A DNA stretch of 64,000 nucleotides from PALSA-968 sp964387075 (GCA_964387075.1 CAYLVB010000005.1:1-64000); one strand, 5' to 3'; shown: positions 16,497-26,082, counted from the first letter of the stretch. The notes: generated from the letters alone by a model not told the origin. Translations and numbers: made by a program.

Positions 16497-19263
16497 CTTC
16501 TTCCTTCTTTTGTTTTTGACTGTTGAACTTCCAGACCACCTGCAGCAAGAGATAACGCTTGATGATATTGGTCTTTGTATCAGTGATGACATTGGTTTGC
16601 ACGGTGCGGCCGGTACTTATATTCTGGTTGAGAATGTCATTGCCCTTCAGGTACACCCAAAGCTCCTCGGTCTCGAAAAATGATTTACCCAGCGATGCAT
16701 TCCAAAGCAGGTAATTGATGTTATAGCCTGCTGTGCGTCGTGAATTGATCACGTATTCCGCGTCGGTAGCCAAATAAAAACCCGCCGGAAGCCCCCAGCT
16801 TATCTCGGCACGGTAGCTTTGCGAGGTGTAAGGCTTGTTACTCACAGAACTCAGTGTAGAATTAGGCACATTATAGCCATAATTTCCGGTAAGATTAAGC
16901 GTGAACTCTTCATACTCCACCTGGACTTCAAGATCGCCTCCGAACGAAGCGGTGGTGGTGATATTCTTTTGCCCGTTGATGTAATTGGTATTACTGCTAT
17001 AGTCTACATTGATATCGGGAGTGAATTCGAGGATCTTGTTGAAGAACGGCTTTTCAAGTCCCATGAAGCCGGAGATCACAAAATTACCATCTACGTTCAC
17101 AGGCTTGGTGAGTGTGCGGCCCAATTGATCATACACCGTTGAATCGCTGAAATCGTCATTCGTGAAATTCGCGTTCACTCCCGACCAGAAATTGTTCCCG
17201 GTAATGGGTTTGAAAGAATTGAAGTTCATTTCAAAGCGATGATTGTAGGAAGGAAGCAGGCCCGGGTTTCCAATCGTGATCTCGTTGGGGTTGGTATTGT
17301 TGTTCACCGGCTGCAATTGATTGATGCCTGGCAAAGAGGAATTGGTGCTATAATTAAAAGAATAGGAAGTATTATCGCTGAACTTATAACGCCAGCTCAC
17401 AAAGGGAAGAACGTTATTCACATCCTGGTGAATATTCTGAGCCCCGGTCAGGCTCTCATTATCCACCAGCACTTTTCTTACGCGAGTTCCAATAGAAAAT
17501 CTTTGCTTTTTTACATCGTAAACGAACCTCAATCCGCCGCGGTAAGTGTTTCGGGTATTGGAAAAACTATTACTGAGCGTGGAGTCCATTTGCGTATAAT
17601 CCCCGTTCAAAAAGTTCAGCGTATTCTTATCCTGCCTGCCATTACTGTTGATATAATCGAACATGAACTCAAGTTTTGTCTTTTTGCTCAAAGGCTCTGT
17701 ATACGACAAGGAAACATCATGGCCGAAATTTACAGTATTATTGGACCTTTGCTGGTTAACATCAGCAATAGGAGATACGTTAGGGAAATAATACGAATTG
17801 AGGGTCCTTAATACGCCAGTTCCGTCAGACGTACTGCGGTTCACATCATAATCCAGCTTGAACTGGCGGTCGGCCTTTTTGAAATTGCGTTTCAGTTTAA
17901 CTTTAGTTGTAAGATCGATGCTCTCTCCATGACTGCTGTTATCAACAATGGTCCTTCTGCTCAGGGTGTCTCCTTCTGTAAGGAAATCCGAGATCTCGTT
18001 ATGGTTGTTATTACTTTTACCTATTACTATTTTAGGTTTGATGGTGAGCGTAGTGAGCGAGTCGAGTTCCTGCGTGATCTCGAAATTAAGGGTATGGCTC
18101 TGCCCGGCCCCGCTCGTTAAACTTTCGTTTGTTGTGGAGTAAGTGGTGTCCTCTAAAAAATATTGCTTGCGCGTGCTGGATTGGCTCGTTAATTTGCTGG
18201 ACTGGAAAGAGTAATTGAACAACAGTTTGGTCTTCTTCCCTATCTTGTCCGTGTAATAGGCTCCGGTCTTAAAAGTAATGGGAATGCCGGCTGCCTGGTT
18301 ATTATTAGAGAACCAAAAGCTTCCACCCTCATCGGTATTCATCATGTTCATATCGTTGCTAAGCCCGTATTTGAAGATGTCTCCGAATCCAAGATTTGTT
18401 TTTGGGGTATTGCCTGCCAGCAGGAAACCGGATATTTTTTGTTTGTTGCTGAATTTGTTGGCGAGGATCTCTCCCTCATAGAACTGCTGCTCCATTTTAA
18501 AGTCGGGCCCGCCTCCGGCGCCGGATATCTTCCCGAAATATCCCTTTTTGGCATCGTCTTTTAGTTTCAGGTTCATCACTTTCATCACGTCGTTATCCGA
18601 AGTGGTGGTAGAAGTGGTATTCTCGTTCTTTTTATCGTAAACCTCCACCGATTCTATGGATTTAGCATTCAGATTTCGGGTTGCGGTTGTGGGATCAGAA
18701 CCAAAGAACTCGTCGCCGTCTACCAAAACCTGGTCTACGGTTTTACCTTGCGTGGTGATCTTGCCGCTGGCATCAACCTTGATGCCGGGCAGTTTTTTAA
18801 GGAGATCTTCTACAGTGGCGTTGGGTTTTACCTTGAAAGAATCGGCTGTGTAAACCAAGGTATCTCCACGGTAATAGATAGGGTCTTTAAAGGCATACAC
18901 CACGATCTCGCTTAGTTGCTGGCTTTTCAGTGGCATGATTATCTTTCCGAAATCATAAACGGTATTTTTTTCGCTTCCTATCACAATGAATACCTGGTCG
19001 GAGAACTGGGGATGGGAAATGATGACCTGGTAGGTATCGATAGGCAGGTCTTTCAGCTTAAAAACCCCGTCTTTGTCGCTGCGGTCGAATTTTACGAGAG
19101 CCGAATCGGATAAGCGAACGGCTATAGCTACCGCGTTGGTAAGCGGTGTTTTAGTAGCTGTATCCTGCAGGTTGCCTCCTACCTGCATTAACGTTTTGTT
19201 TTGTGAGAACAGGTGCCCGGCCAGCAAAAACAAAATACCAAATATGGAAAAACGTAACTTCAA
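16483..19263 (-). CDS. Outer membrane beta-barrel protein (TonB-receptor-like, PF14905 type)
   Basis: 926 residues: signal peptide (SIFGILFLLAGHLFSQ), carboxypeptidase-like domain (residues about 27-115), a plug-like region (VEDLLKKLPGIKVDASG, VLVDGDEFFGSDP) and a long C-terminal barrel ending in KEEDEFD. The barrel matches the 'outer membrane protein beta-barrel family' usually found with GLPGLI proteins, which follows here with a 14-base overlap. The start codon appears to be TTG at 19263, since no in-frame ATG occurs before the signal peptide and a -7-like box is seven bases upstream. The transported substrate is unknown. Confidence 0.9.
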   Translation of the reverse strand: MKLRFSIFGILFLLAGHLFSQNKTLMQVGGNLQDTATKTPLTNAVAIAVRLSDSALVKFDRSDKDGVFKLKDLPIDTYQVIISHPQFSDQVFIVIGSEKNTVYDFGKIIMPLKSQQLSEIVVYAFKDPIYYRGDTLVYTADSFKVKPNATVEDLLKKLPGIKVDASGKITTQGKTVDQVLVDGDEFFGSDPTTATRNLNAKSIESVEVYDKKNENTTSTTTSDNDVMKVMNLKLKDDAKKGYFGKISGAGGGPDFKMEQQFYEGEILANKFSNKQKISGFLLAGNTPKTNLGFGDIFKYGLSNDMNMMNTDEGGSFWFSNNNQAAGIPITFKTGAYYTDKIGKKTKLLFNYSFQSSKLTSQSSTRKQYFLEDTTYSTTNESLTSGAGQSHTLNFEITQELDSLTTLTIKPKIVIGKSNNNHNEISDFLTEGDTLSRRTIVDNSSHGESIDLTTKVKLKRNFKKADRQFKLDYDVNRSTSDGTGVLRTLNSYYFPNVSPIADVNQQRSNNTVNFGHDVSLSYTEPLSKKTKLEFMFDYINSNGRQDKNTLNFLNGDYTQMDSTLSNSFSNTRNTYRGGLRFVYDVKKQRFSIGTRVRKVLVDNESLTGAQNIHQDVNNVLPFVSWRYKFSDNTSYSFNYSTNSSLPGINQLQPVNNNTNPNEITIGNPGLLPSYNHRFEMNFNSFKPITGNNFWSGVNANFTNDDFSDSTVYDQLGRTLTKPVNVDGNFVISGFMGLEKPFFNKILEFTPDINVDYSSNTNYINGQKNITTTASFGGDLEVQVEYEEFTLNLTGNYGYNVPNSTLSSVSNKPYTSQSYRAEISWGLPAGFYLATDAEYVINSRRTAGYNINYLLWNASLGKSFFETEELWVYLKGNDILNQNISTGRTVQTNVITDTKTNIIKRYLLLQVVWKFNSQKQKKEEDEFD

Positions 19264-19270
19264 GCTGGGG

Positions 19271-19278
19271 CAAAGGTG
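19271..19278 (-). promoter_or_regulatory. -7-like box CACCTTTG for beta-barrel gene
   Basis: One base off TAnnTTTG and seven bases before the TTG start. An exact TACCTTTG also exists on the minus strand at 19334-19341, which would give a leader of about 65 bases. Either could be used. Confidence 0.4.
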
Positions 19279-19390
19279 GGATTAAATTCTGTCTTCTTTC
19301 TGTTCCCGGGCTCAATGCCTCTGAAACATTATACAAAGGTAAAAAATTACCCACCAAAACCCTTTTAGAAAAAAACATTTCGCAGACATG

Positions 19391-19422
19391 TTTGGATAGG
19401 GCGGTCGAATGCTTTATTTTTG
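19391..19422 (+). promoter_or_regulatory. Complete -33/-7 promoter of amidase gene
   Basis: TTTG at 19391-19394 is followed after 20 bases by TATTTTTG at 19415-19422, matching the Bacteroidota promoter. The ATG is 23 bases further on. Confidence 0.65.
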
Positions 19423-19445
19423 GGTTCGAACCAAACCCCCTTGCT

Positions 19446-21926
19446 ATGAACAAGATCTTTACCCTTTTCCTTTCCGCATGTTTCGCACTTAACCTTTCGG
19501 CTCACAAGACCGACCCGGTTGCGGTAAACCCGTACGAAGCGTATTTTAACAAGGCCTACGCGCTTTACCCGGAGATCCCACGCGGAACACTGGAAGCAGT
19601 AGCCTACACCAACACACGTTTCACGCACCTCGAGCACGACGGGACTGAAACAGAAAGCTGCGTGGGAGTTCCCAACGCTTATGGTGTGATGGGGTTAACG
19701 CTGGATGGAAAAAACTATTTTCACGACAATCTTAAAAAAGTAGCAAAGCTTTCCGGATCTACCGCGGAAGAGATCATCTCTTCTCCCGAAAAGAACATTC
19801 TTGCATACGCAAAAGCGTTTCATGCTAGCTGGGCACTGAGCAGCCCTTATCAGCAAAACGAAAATATGATAGCCCGTGTTCTTGGGATGCTGAGCGAATT
19901 ACCCTCGGGAACTGAACTCCAGGCCTTCGCTCTGAACACACAACTGTATGGGATCTTTACTTTTATGAACGACCCCATGATGCAGTCGCTGTATAAATTC
20001 CCGGCGCATCACTTCGATCTGCCTTCCCTGTTCGGAGAAGAGAATTATAAAATACTCAGCAGTGGCCGTGTGATCATTAACGGAAATACCATCAGCGACG
20101 GAAAAGGAAACACTTTCAAAGGCGGCAACAGCTCCGTGCAATCGGCCGACTACGCTCCTGCTTTATGGGTGGCCTCACCTAATTTCAATTCGCGGGGCGG
20201 ACAAGCTGTTTCGGCAGTCACCATCCACACCGTGCAGGGAAGTTATGCCGGTTGCATTTCCTGGTTCCAGAATACTTCTTCGGGTGTATCCGCGCACTAT
20301 GTGGTTCGCTCTTCCGATGGACAGATCACACAAATGGTGCTTGAAGCCAACCGCGCATGGCATGTAGGAAGCGAAAATGGCTACACTGTAGGAATTGAAC
20401 ATGAAGGCTACGTTACACAGGCCAGCTGGTACACGGTGAACATGTACACCGAATCAGCCGCGCTGGTAGCCGATATTTGCGCGAGCCACGGTATCGATCC
20501 CGAAAGAACTTTATTTCAACCCTGGGGAAGCACCACCTATTATAACCAGTCCGGCATTCCCGGTTCCTGCACAAAGGTAAAGGGTCACCAGCATAACCCA
20601 AACCAATCGCATACCGATCCGGGTCCGAACTGGGACTGGAATTATTTCTACAAACTGATCAATGATCCCGCGCCCGGCGCCACCGTTTACACCACTACGA
20701 GCGGTAATTTATTTGACAGCGGAGGCAGCGGAGCAAACTACAGCAATGATGAGCGTACATTATGGACCATTGCCCCTCCCGGAGCCACTAACGTAACACT
20801 AACGTTCAACAGTTTCGCACTGGAGAACACCTGGGATTACCTGTATGTTTACGATGGCCCGAATGTTTGGTCGACGCTGATCGGTTATTACACCGGCAGT
20901 ACAAACCCCGGAACACTTATTGCCAGCTCGGGCACACTTACTTTAGAATTCCGTTCTGATTGCGCGACTACCGGTACCGGATGGGACGCATCATGGAACA
21001 GCAACGCCACAACGATCACTCCCGCCAACCTCTCCATTACCACCGCAAGCTGTCCGCAGGACAGTGTAACTTTAAAATGGACCAACAGCGGAAGCAGCTG
21101 GTTCGTGGATGTAACGGATGATCCTACCTGGACCAGTTTTTATAATAAGGCCGTGCCTAATTTAACACAGATAGGTTGTCCGGGCGGTTTTGCCAATAAC
21201 CTTGTTCCAACGGAATATCTTGCGTTCAAACCTAACACTACGTATTACTGGCGCATTTGGGATGGCAGCAGCCACACAGTAGGAAACAGCTTTATGACAC
21301 CTTCCTGCATGTACCAGGACACCAATTGCGCAGGCTCGTTCTACGATACCGGCGGGCCAACCGGAAATTACATGGGTAATGAGGATTATGTGAGCATTTT
21401 CGCGCCGAGCAACGCTACGAGCGTTACCATGAACTTTACTGCGTTCACCACCGAAGCTAATTTCGATTCGATGTGGGTTTATAATGGTCCAACCGAATTG
21501 GATCCTCTTATTGGAATTTACACCGGATCTACAAACCCCGGAACGATCATAGCGAACAGCGGAGCCATGACCATTCGTTTTAAAGCAGATCCATTTGTGA
21601 ACATGGCCGGCTGGGCAGCTACCTGGAATTGCACGCAGGGAACTACGGGAGTTAACAGCCAGTCGGCAGTAAGCAGTCTAGCAGCTTACCCAAATCCTTT
21701 CAATGAGAACATTAAGGTAAATTACTTTCTTAATGGAAATGCATCGATCAAAATATCGCTCATCGATGTGATCGGAAGAGAGATCATTCTCTTACAGGAA
21801 GAGCAGAGTGGCGGAAAACATCAAATGCATATAGACACTAAAGAACTTTCACTGAATAAGGGAGTTTACTTCCTGAAACTGGAGAGTGAAGGAAAAAGCT
21901 CCTTCGTGAAACTGGTGAAGAACTAA
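19446..21926 (+). CDS. Secreted N-acetylmuramoyl-L-alanine amidase with two CUB domains and T9SS sorting domain
   Basis: 826 residues. After the signal peptide (FTLFLSACFALNLSA) comes a helical lysozyme-like region (residues about 30-180), then an amidase_2/PGRP domain with VTIHTVQGSYAG, SAHYVVRSSDGQI, WHVGSENGYTVGIEHEG and HTDPG carrying the zinc ligands and catalytic residues. Two CUB-like domains follow, each with a Y(V/.)YDGP or VYNGP strand and a GYYTGSTNPGT or GIYTGSTNPGT strand. The C-terminus (AAYPNPFNENIKV) is a T9SS sorting domain. It should cut peptidoglycan stem peptides outside the cell, either of neighbours or its own debris. The open frame starts at 19203, but the signal peptide and promoter fix 19446. 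Confidence 0.92.
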   Translation: MNKIFTLFLSACFALNLSAHKTDPVAVNPYEAYFNKAYALYPEIPRGTLEAVAYTNTRFTHLEHDGTETESCVGVPNAYGVMGLTLDGKNYFHDNLKKVAKLSGSTAEEIISSPEKNILAYAKAFHASWALSSPYQQNENMIARVLGMLSELPSGTELQAFALNTQLYGIFTFMNDPMMQSLYKFPAHHFDLPSLFGEENYKILSSGRVIINGNTISDGKGNTFKGGNSSVQSADYAPALWVASPNFNSRGGQAVSAVTIHTVQGSYAGCISWFQNTSSGVSAHYVVRSSDGQITQMVLEANRAWHVGSENGYTVGIEHEGYVTQASWYTVNMYTESAALVADICASHGIDPERTLFQPWGSTTYYNQSGIPGSCTKVKGHQHNPNQSHTDPGPNWDWNYFYKLINDPAPGATVYTTTSGNLFDSGGSGANYSNDERTLWTIAPPGATNVTLTFNSFALENTWDYLYVYDGPNVWSTLIGYYTGSTNPGTLIASSGTLTLEFRSDCATTGTGWDASWNSNATTITPANLSITTASCPQDSVTLKWTNSGSSWFVDVTDDPTWTSFYNKAVPNLTQIGCPGGFANNLVPTEYLAFKPNTTYYWRIWDGSSHTVGNSFMTPSCMYQDTNCAGSFYDTGGPTGNYMGNEDYVSIFAPSNATSVTMNFTAFTTEANFDSMWVYNGPTELDPLIGIYTGSTNPGTIIANSGAMTIRFKADPFVNMAGWAATWNCTQGTTGVNSQSAVSSLAAYPNPFNENIKVNYFLNGNASIKISLIDVIGREIILLQEEQSGGKHQMHIDTKELSLNKGVYFLKLESEGKSSFVKLVKN

Positions 21927-21933
21927 AGAAAAG

Positions 21934-21955
21934 GCGGCCGATGGCCGCTTTTTTT
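21934..21955 (+). terminator. Rho-independent terminator of amidase gene
   Basis: A GCGGCC-GAT-GGCCGC stem is followed directly by seven T residues, eight bases after the stop codon. Confidence 0.85.
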
Positions 21956-21957
21956 AT

Positions 21958-22734
21958 TTATTTTCCTTTAAATACCGGTTTTCTTTTTTCGAGAAAGGCT
22001 TTCACTCCTTCGTTGTAATCAGAGGTTTGGGCCGCCTCCACCTGCGCAATTCCCTCAGCTTCCAATTGATGCTCGAGGTTATTGAACATACCCTGGTTAA
22101 ACAATTTTTTTGTGGCGCCCAATGCTTTGGTTGGCATGTTGGCCAGAGTTTGCGCGATCTGCATGGCTTCTGTATGAAGATTCTCATCGGCTGAGACCTT
22201 ATAGACCATTCCCATTTGCAGGGCGTCGGCCGCGCTGACTTTATCTCCCAGCATCGCCAACGCAAGCGCGCGTTGAAAACCAACAAGGCGTTGCAACAAA
22301 AAAGTTCCGCCGCTGTCGGGTATCAGTCCAATTTTACTGAAGGCCTGGATGAAGGAAGCTGAGTTTCCGGCAATGATCACGTCGCATGCCAAGGCAATGT
22401 TAGCTCCCGCGCCTGCGGCCACGCCATTAACCGCGCACACAACGGGCTTTTCCAGGTTTCTTAATTTTAGGATAATGGGGTTGTAATGCTCGTAAACGAT
22501 GGTCTTTATACCGGGACCTTTTTCGTCGAGGGCTTCTGCAAGATCCTGCCCAGCACAGAATGCTTTTCCTTCACCGGTGAGAAGTACCGCACGGATGTTA
22601 TCATCTGTAGCGGCCTTATCTAAATGGTGTTGGAGCTCAAGCGCCATAGCTCGGTTGAAGCTGTTGAATTTATCGGGGCGGTTGAGACTGAGCCTCAAAA
22701 CCTGTCCCCCTACTTGTGCGAGAATTAAACTCAT
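21958..22734 (-). CDS. Enoyl-CoA hydratase/isomerase, PaaG-like
   Basis: 258 residues of the crotonase family. The oxyanion-hole segments AFCAGQDL and NGVAAGAGANIALACD are present, as is the DSGGTFLLQRLVG helix. The CAGQDLAE start and the aspartate in IPDSGG resemble PaaG (ring-epoxide isomerase of phenylacetyl-CoA breakdown) more than plain enoyl-CoA hydratases. No other paa genes are in the window, so the role in phenylacetate use is uncertain; a general fatty-acid enzyme is the alternative. It lies nine bases after the ABC-2 permease stop on the same strand and is probably co-transcribed. Confidence 0.9.
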   Translation of the reverse strand: MSLILAQVGGQVLRLSLNRPDKFNSFNRAMALELQHHLDKAATDDNIRAVLLTGEGKAFCAGQDLAEALDEKGPGIKTIVYEHYNPIILKLRNLEKPVVCAVNGVAAGAGANIALACDVIIAGNSASFIQAFSKIGLIPDSGGTFLLQRLVGFQRALALAMLGDKVSAADALQMGMVYKVSADENLHTEAMQIAQTLANMPTKALGATKKLFNQGMFNNLEHQLEAEGIAQVEAAQTSDYNEGVKAFLEKRKPVFKGK

Positions 22735-22743
22735 TTTATAATT

Positions 22744-23586
22744 TTAAATTACGTCTGCAAAATCCTTCTCCATTTTCCGGAAGGTGTATATACCGAGGAT
22801 CAACATGATGAAACTAACGCCTATTGAGAGCAGGAACTTCACTGTATCAATAGGAACCTGCTCGCCAAATATGCACCAACGGAAACCGTCGATCACACTT
22901 ACCATCGGGTTCAACGCGTAAAGTGTTTTTAACAATTCCGGGATCTTAGAACTTGCATAGATCTCGTTGCTGCTGAACATCACCGGCGAAACAAACATCC
23001 CGAACTGCACGATGAAAGGAATAACAAAACGAAAATCGCGATACTTCACATTCAGTGCCGCGATATAAAGTCCGCAGCCCATGGCTGTAACAATGGCCAA
23101 CAAGAGGAAAAGTGGCAAACAGAAGATCTGGACACCCGGAAAGAACTGATAATAGACCATGATGCCGATCACAATAACGAAAGAAACGAAGAAATCAATG
23201 AGGCAAACGATCACCGAGCTTGCAGGAACGATAATGCGCGGAAAATAAACCTTTGAAACAAGATTGGAATTGCTCACCAGGGAGCTTGCCGCCTCGCTGA
23301 AAGCCGAAGAAAAAAAAGTCCAGGGCAAAGTACCGGCGGCTATCATTAAAGGAATTGGGATCTTCTCCCCTTTTCCTTCGCTGAAAACAATACGGATAAG
23401 ACTAAGAACAGCGATAGTAAGTAAGGGACGCAATAATGCCCACAGCACGCCAATGGTCGTTTGCTTATAACGCACACGCACATCGCGCCATGCCAAAAAA
23501 TAGAAAAGGCCCCTGAATTGGAAAATATCCCTGAAATACCGGGCATTCTGGTTCTTGGGATCAATGATGATCTTCTGGGATGACAT
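22744..23586 (-). CDS. ABC-2 type transporter permease (Wzm-like polysaccharide export)
   Basis: 280 residues with six hydrophobic segments. The N-terminal amphipathic part FLAWRDVRVRYKQTTIGVLWALLRPLL is the diagnostic feature of Wzm/TagG-type permeases that export O-antigen or teichoic-like polymers across the inner membrane. The matching ATPase (Wzt) is not in the window. The open frame extends 19 codons upstream, but a perfect -7 box six bases before the ATG at 23586 supports this start. An enoyl-CoA hydratase follows, with no obvious link. Confidence 0.9.
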   Translation of the reverse strand: MSSQKIIIDPKNQNARYFRDIFQFRGLFYFLAWRDVRVRYKQTTIGVLWALLRPLLTIAVLSLIRIVFSEGKGEKIPIPLMIAAGTLPWTFFSSAFSEAASSLVSNSNLVSKVYFPRIIVPASSVIVCLIDFFVSFVIVIGIMVYYQFFPGVQIFCLPLFLLLAIVTAMGCGLYIAALNVKYRDFRFVIPFIVQFGMFVSPVMFSSNEIYASSKIPELLKTLYALNPMVSVIDGFRWCIFGEQVPIDTVKFLLSIGVSFIMLILGIYTFRKMEKDFADVI

Positions 23587-23592
23587 AATGCC

Positions 23593-23600
23593 CAAATTTA
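23593..23600 (-). promoter_or_regulatory. -7 box TAAATTTG for ABC-2 permease
   Basis: An exact TAnnTTTG match on the minus strand, six bases before the ATG at 23586. Confidence 0.55.
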
Positions 23601-23673
23601 CTTTATTTTTTAATGCGAAATTGCTTGTTTTTTGTGGCCGCATTGAATTCGCAAGTCATGATCGATCATTCCA

Positions 23674-25089
23674 CTAGGTGCGATGGCTCATTTGAAGAAG
23701 AGCCACATTTTCGATGTGGAGCGTTTGGGGGAACATATCGACAGCACGCATCTTAACAACCGTATACTTTTCCGCCAATATGGCGAGGTCGCGGGCCTGC
23801 GAAGAGGGATTACAGCTTACATAAACGATCTTATCGGGACCGATCTCCAGTATTTTGCGAACTACCTTCTCATCCATTCCAATACGTGGAGGATCTGTGA
23901 TGATAAGATCGGGGGTTCCGTTGGCGGCAATGAAATCATTGCACAGGACTTCTTTCATATCACCGGCAAAGAAAGAGCAATTTGTAATGTTATTGAGTTC
24001 AGCATTGGCCTTGGCATCTTCAATAGCCTCAGGTACGTATTCCACTCCCACCACTTTCTTACATTGCCTTGAAATGAATTGAGCGATGGTGCCCGTACCC
24101 GTATAAAGGTCATAAACTACCTCATCTCCTTTCAGTCCCGCAAAGTCTCGGGCTACTTTGTACAATTCGTAAGCCTGTTTGGAATTTGTTTGGTAAAAAG
24201 ATTTTGCCCCCACTTTGAATTTCAATCCTTCCATCTCCTCGATCATGTGCGGTTTACCGGAGAAGGTCTTAACTTCAAGATCAAAGATCGTGTCGTTCCC
24301 TTTGGGGTTGATGACATACAACAGGGAAGTGATCTGCGGAAAGGTCTTTTGAACGTGGGTAAGTAAATTCTTTATTTTTTCCTCGTCATTCTCAAAGAAA
24401 GAGAAAGTGGTCATCAGGTCGCCGGTAGAACTGCTGCGGATGATGAGTGAACGCAAAAGCCCGTGCTGTTCACGGATATCGAAGAAGGAATAATTATTTT
24501 CAAGCGCGAATCTTCTTACCTCATTACGGATTTGATTGGAGATGTCAATTTGTAAATGACACTTTTCAATATCCAGTACTTTGTCAAATGCGCCTGAGAT
24601 ATGAAAACCCAATCCGTTGCGGTTATCGAATTGCTCCTTGCTCTCGATCTGCTCAACCGTAAGCCACCTGCGGTTTGAAAAAGCAAAATCCAGCTTGTTG
24701 CGGTAATAATATTGCTCGCTGCAGCCTAAAATGGGCTGCATCTCCCCTACTTCAACCTTAGCCAGCCTTTTCATCGCCTGCGTTACCTGGTTCTGCTTGA
24801 ACTCAAGCTGCGAAGCGTAATCGAGGTTCTGCCATTTGCAACCTCCGCAGGTGCCGAAGTAAGAACATATGGGTTGCACACGACGCGAAGAAGGTTTTTT
24901 TAACTGAGTAAGCTTGGCGAAGGCGAAGGACTTCTTTTTACGGTACACCAGAAAATCACAAACATCACCGGGCACCGCTCCTTCCACGAAGATCACCAGG
25001 TCGTTCACTTTGGCAACGCCCATTCCCTCGCTCGAAATATCAACGATCTCGGCGTCCTCAACAGTGTATCGTTTAATTGCTTTTCCCAA
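23674..25089 (-). CDS. rlmD: 23S rRNA (uracil-5)-methyltransferase RlmD-like
   Basis: 471 residues of the TrmA/RlmD family. An N-terminal TRAM domain (VDISSEGMGVAKVNDLVIFV) is followed by an iron-sulfur cysteine set (CSYFGTCGGCKWQ), the SAM-binding region (VYDLYTGTGTIAQFIS), DPPRIGMDEKV and the catalytic cysteine motif VSCNPSSQARDL. It methylates a uracil in 23S rRNA; RlmD (U1939) versus RlmCD cannot be decided from sequence alone. The start codon is TTG at 25089, as no in-frame ATG lies upstream. Confidence 0.93.
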   Translation of the reverse strand: MGKAIKRYTVEDAEIVDISSEGMGVAKVNDLVIFVEGAVPGDVCDFLVYRKKKSFAFAKLTQLKKPSSRRVQPICSYFGTCGGCKWQNLDYASQLEFKQNQVTQAMKRLAKVEVGEMQPILGCSEQYYYRNKLDFAFSNRRWLTVEQIESKEQFDNRNGLGFHISGAFDKVLDIEKCHLQIDISNQIRNEVRRFALENNYSFFDIREQHGLLRSLIIRSSSTGDLMTTFSFFENDEEKIKNLLTHVQKTFPQITSLLYVINPKGNDTIFDLEVKTFSGKPHMIEEMEGLKFKVGAKSFYQTNSKQAYELYKVARDFAGLKGDEVVYDLYTGTGTIAQFISRQCKKVVGVEYVPEAIEDAKANAELNNITNCSFFAGDMKEVLCNDFIAANGTPDLIITDPPRIGMDEKVVRKILEIGPDKIVYVSCNPSSQARDLAILAEKYTVVKMRAVDMFPQTLHIENVALLQMSHRT

Positions 25090-25106
25090 CTTTTAGAAAA
25101 TATTTG

Positions 25107-25114
25107 CAAAAATA
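25107..25114 (-). promoter_or_regulatory. -7 box TATTTTTG for rlmD
   Basis: An exact TAnnTTTG match on the minus strand, 17 bases before the TTG start at 25089. Confidence 0.55.
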
Positions 25115-25192
25115 GCCTTTATAACCGCCTATTTAGAAAAAAATACAGCCATCCACAATTCCTAAAAAATTAGTATTTTCGCAGTCCTGATT

Positions 25193-25209
25193 TTCGGCCT
25201 CTGGCCGAA
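25193..25209. other. Perfect hairpin upstream of tRNA-Pro
   Basis: TTCGGCC-TCT-GGCCGAA ends 12 bases before the tRNA. It may be a transcribed 5' leader structure removed with RNase P cleavage, or repeat DNA; related GGCCGAAGGCC and CGGCCGAATGCCG stretches appear at 41260-41275 and 35504-35516. Confidence 0.4.
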
Positions 25210-25221
25210 GATCGAAAAGTT

Positions 25222-25294
25222 CGGGCTGTAGCACAGTTGGTAGTGTACTAGCATGGGGTGCTAGGGGTCGCAAGTTCGAGTCTTGTCAGCCCGA
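25222..25294 (+). tRNA. tRNA-Pro(GGG)
   Basis: A full cloverleaf is visible. The 7-bp acceptor stem CGGGCTG pairs with CAGCCCG; the anticodon stem CTAGC/GCTAG encloses loop ATGGGGT with anticodon GGG (25255-25257); the T arm GCAAG-TTCGAGT-CTTGT is normal. CCA is not encoded. G37 after the anticodon is usual for proline tRNAs. It stands alone, followed at once by a terminator. Confidence 0.95.
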
Positions 25295-25299
25295 CTTAA

Positions 25300-25324
25300 C
25301 CCTCGCCAATGGCGGGGGTTTTTT
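25300..25324 (+). terminator. Terminator after tRNA-Pro
   Basis: A CCCTCGCC-AAT-GGCGGGGG stem (one mismatch) followed by TTTTTT, starting six bases after the tRNA. Confidence 0.85.
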
Positions 25325-25360
25325 ATTCTAATCATTTAAATTTGATTTTAAAGGAAATGC

Positions 25361-25990
25361 CTATTTAACAACCAGTTTCAGGCTGTATAATTGATCATTG
25401 GTGGAACCAACGATGCGGTAAATTCCGGTTGCCAGTTCGGGGCAGGCACCTGCCGCATACAGGTAATTATCCTCCTGGCCCAGGCGTACTTTAGAATAAT
25501 GGTCATTCCCGTCAGAATCTCTTAAAACGAGGAGTCCTTCGTGACCGGCAAAAGTTTTTAGGGTAGCCACCTGGATCTTGTCGCCCGAGCTTATACCGGC
25601 GTGGATGCGCTGGCTTTGCTCTTCGCTGAATTTCACAGATATAGTTTCCGAGTAATAGGCGTTGCCCGAATCGTCGGTTTGTTTAATGCGGTAATAAGAA
25701 ATTCCTTTGTGAGGCTGATAATCGGTCTCGAAATACTCTTCGAACAGGTTCCCGTTCTCGGCAACGGGCAGGTCGATCACTTTACTGAAATCCTTTCCAT
25801 TCAGGCTTTTTTCAATGGTAAAGAAAGTACCCAGAGGTTCGCGGTTCAGGCTCCATTTGATATCGGTCTTCACACCATTTTGGGTCACCGTAAAATCCAG
25901 GAGCGACAATTTTCTGTCATCATTCCCCGCGAAAAAAGAAGCTGAAAGCATGAGAAGGGAGACAAAAAAATAGTTAGCCGCGACGTTCAT
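25361..25990 (-). CDS. Secreted fibronectin-III-like protein of unknown function
   Basis: 209 residues with an N-terminal hydrophobic signal segment (YFFVSLLMLSASFFAG). A central beta-sandwich-like stretch (IEKSLNGKDFSKVIDLP ... YYRIKQTDDSGNAYYSETISV) is the type commonly placed before T9SS sorting domains. The C-terminal part (GLLVLRDSDGN ... ATGIYRIVGS..LYSLKLVVK) resembles a degenerate T9SS sorting domain but lacks the YPNP motif. It is alone between tRNA-Pro and the rhomboid gene. No specific function can be given. Confidence 0.8.
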   Translation of the reverse strand: MNVAANYFFVSLLMLSASFFAGNDDRKLSLLDFTVTQNGVKTDIKWSLNREPLGTFFTIEKSLNGKDFSKVIDLPVAENGNLFEEYFETDYQPHKGISYYRIKQTDDSGNAYYSETISVKFSEEQSQRIHAGISSGDKIQVATLKTFAGHEGLLVLRDSDGNDHYSKVRLGQEDNYLYAAGACPELATGIYRIVGSTNDQLYSLKLVVK

Positions 25991-26082
25991 CTAAATTGTT
26001 TTATCAGGCCAAAGTAGAACAAAGGATCCTGATTTCAAAATAATGTTTTTCAACAAGTTACACCAAGAACTGGGTGTTTGGG

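Noticed and set aside
17239..17811. 190-residue plus-strand frame in the beta-barrel gene
   Set aside because: It is a shadow of the 926-residue protein, with no supporting promoter.
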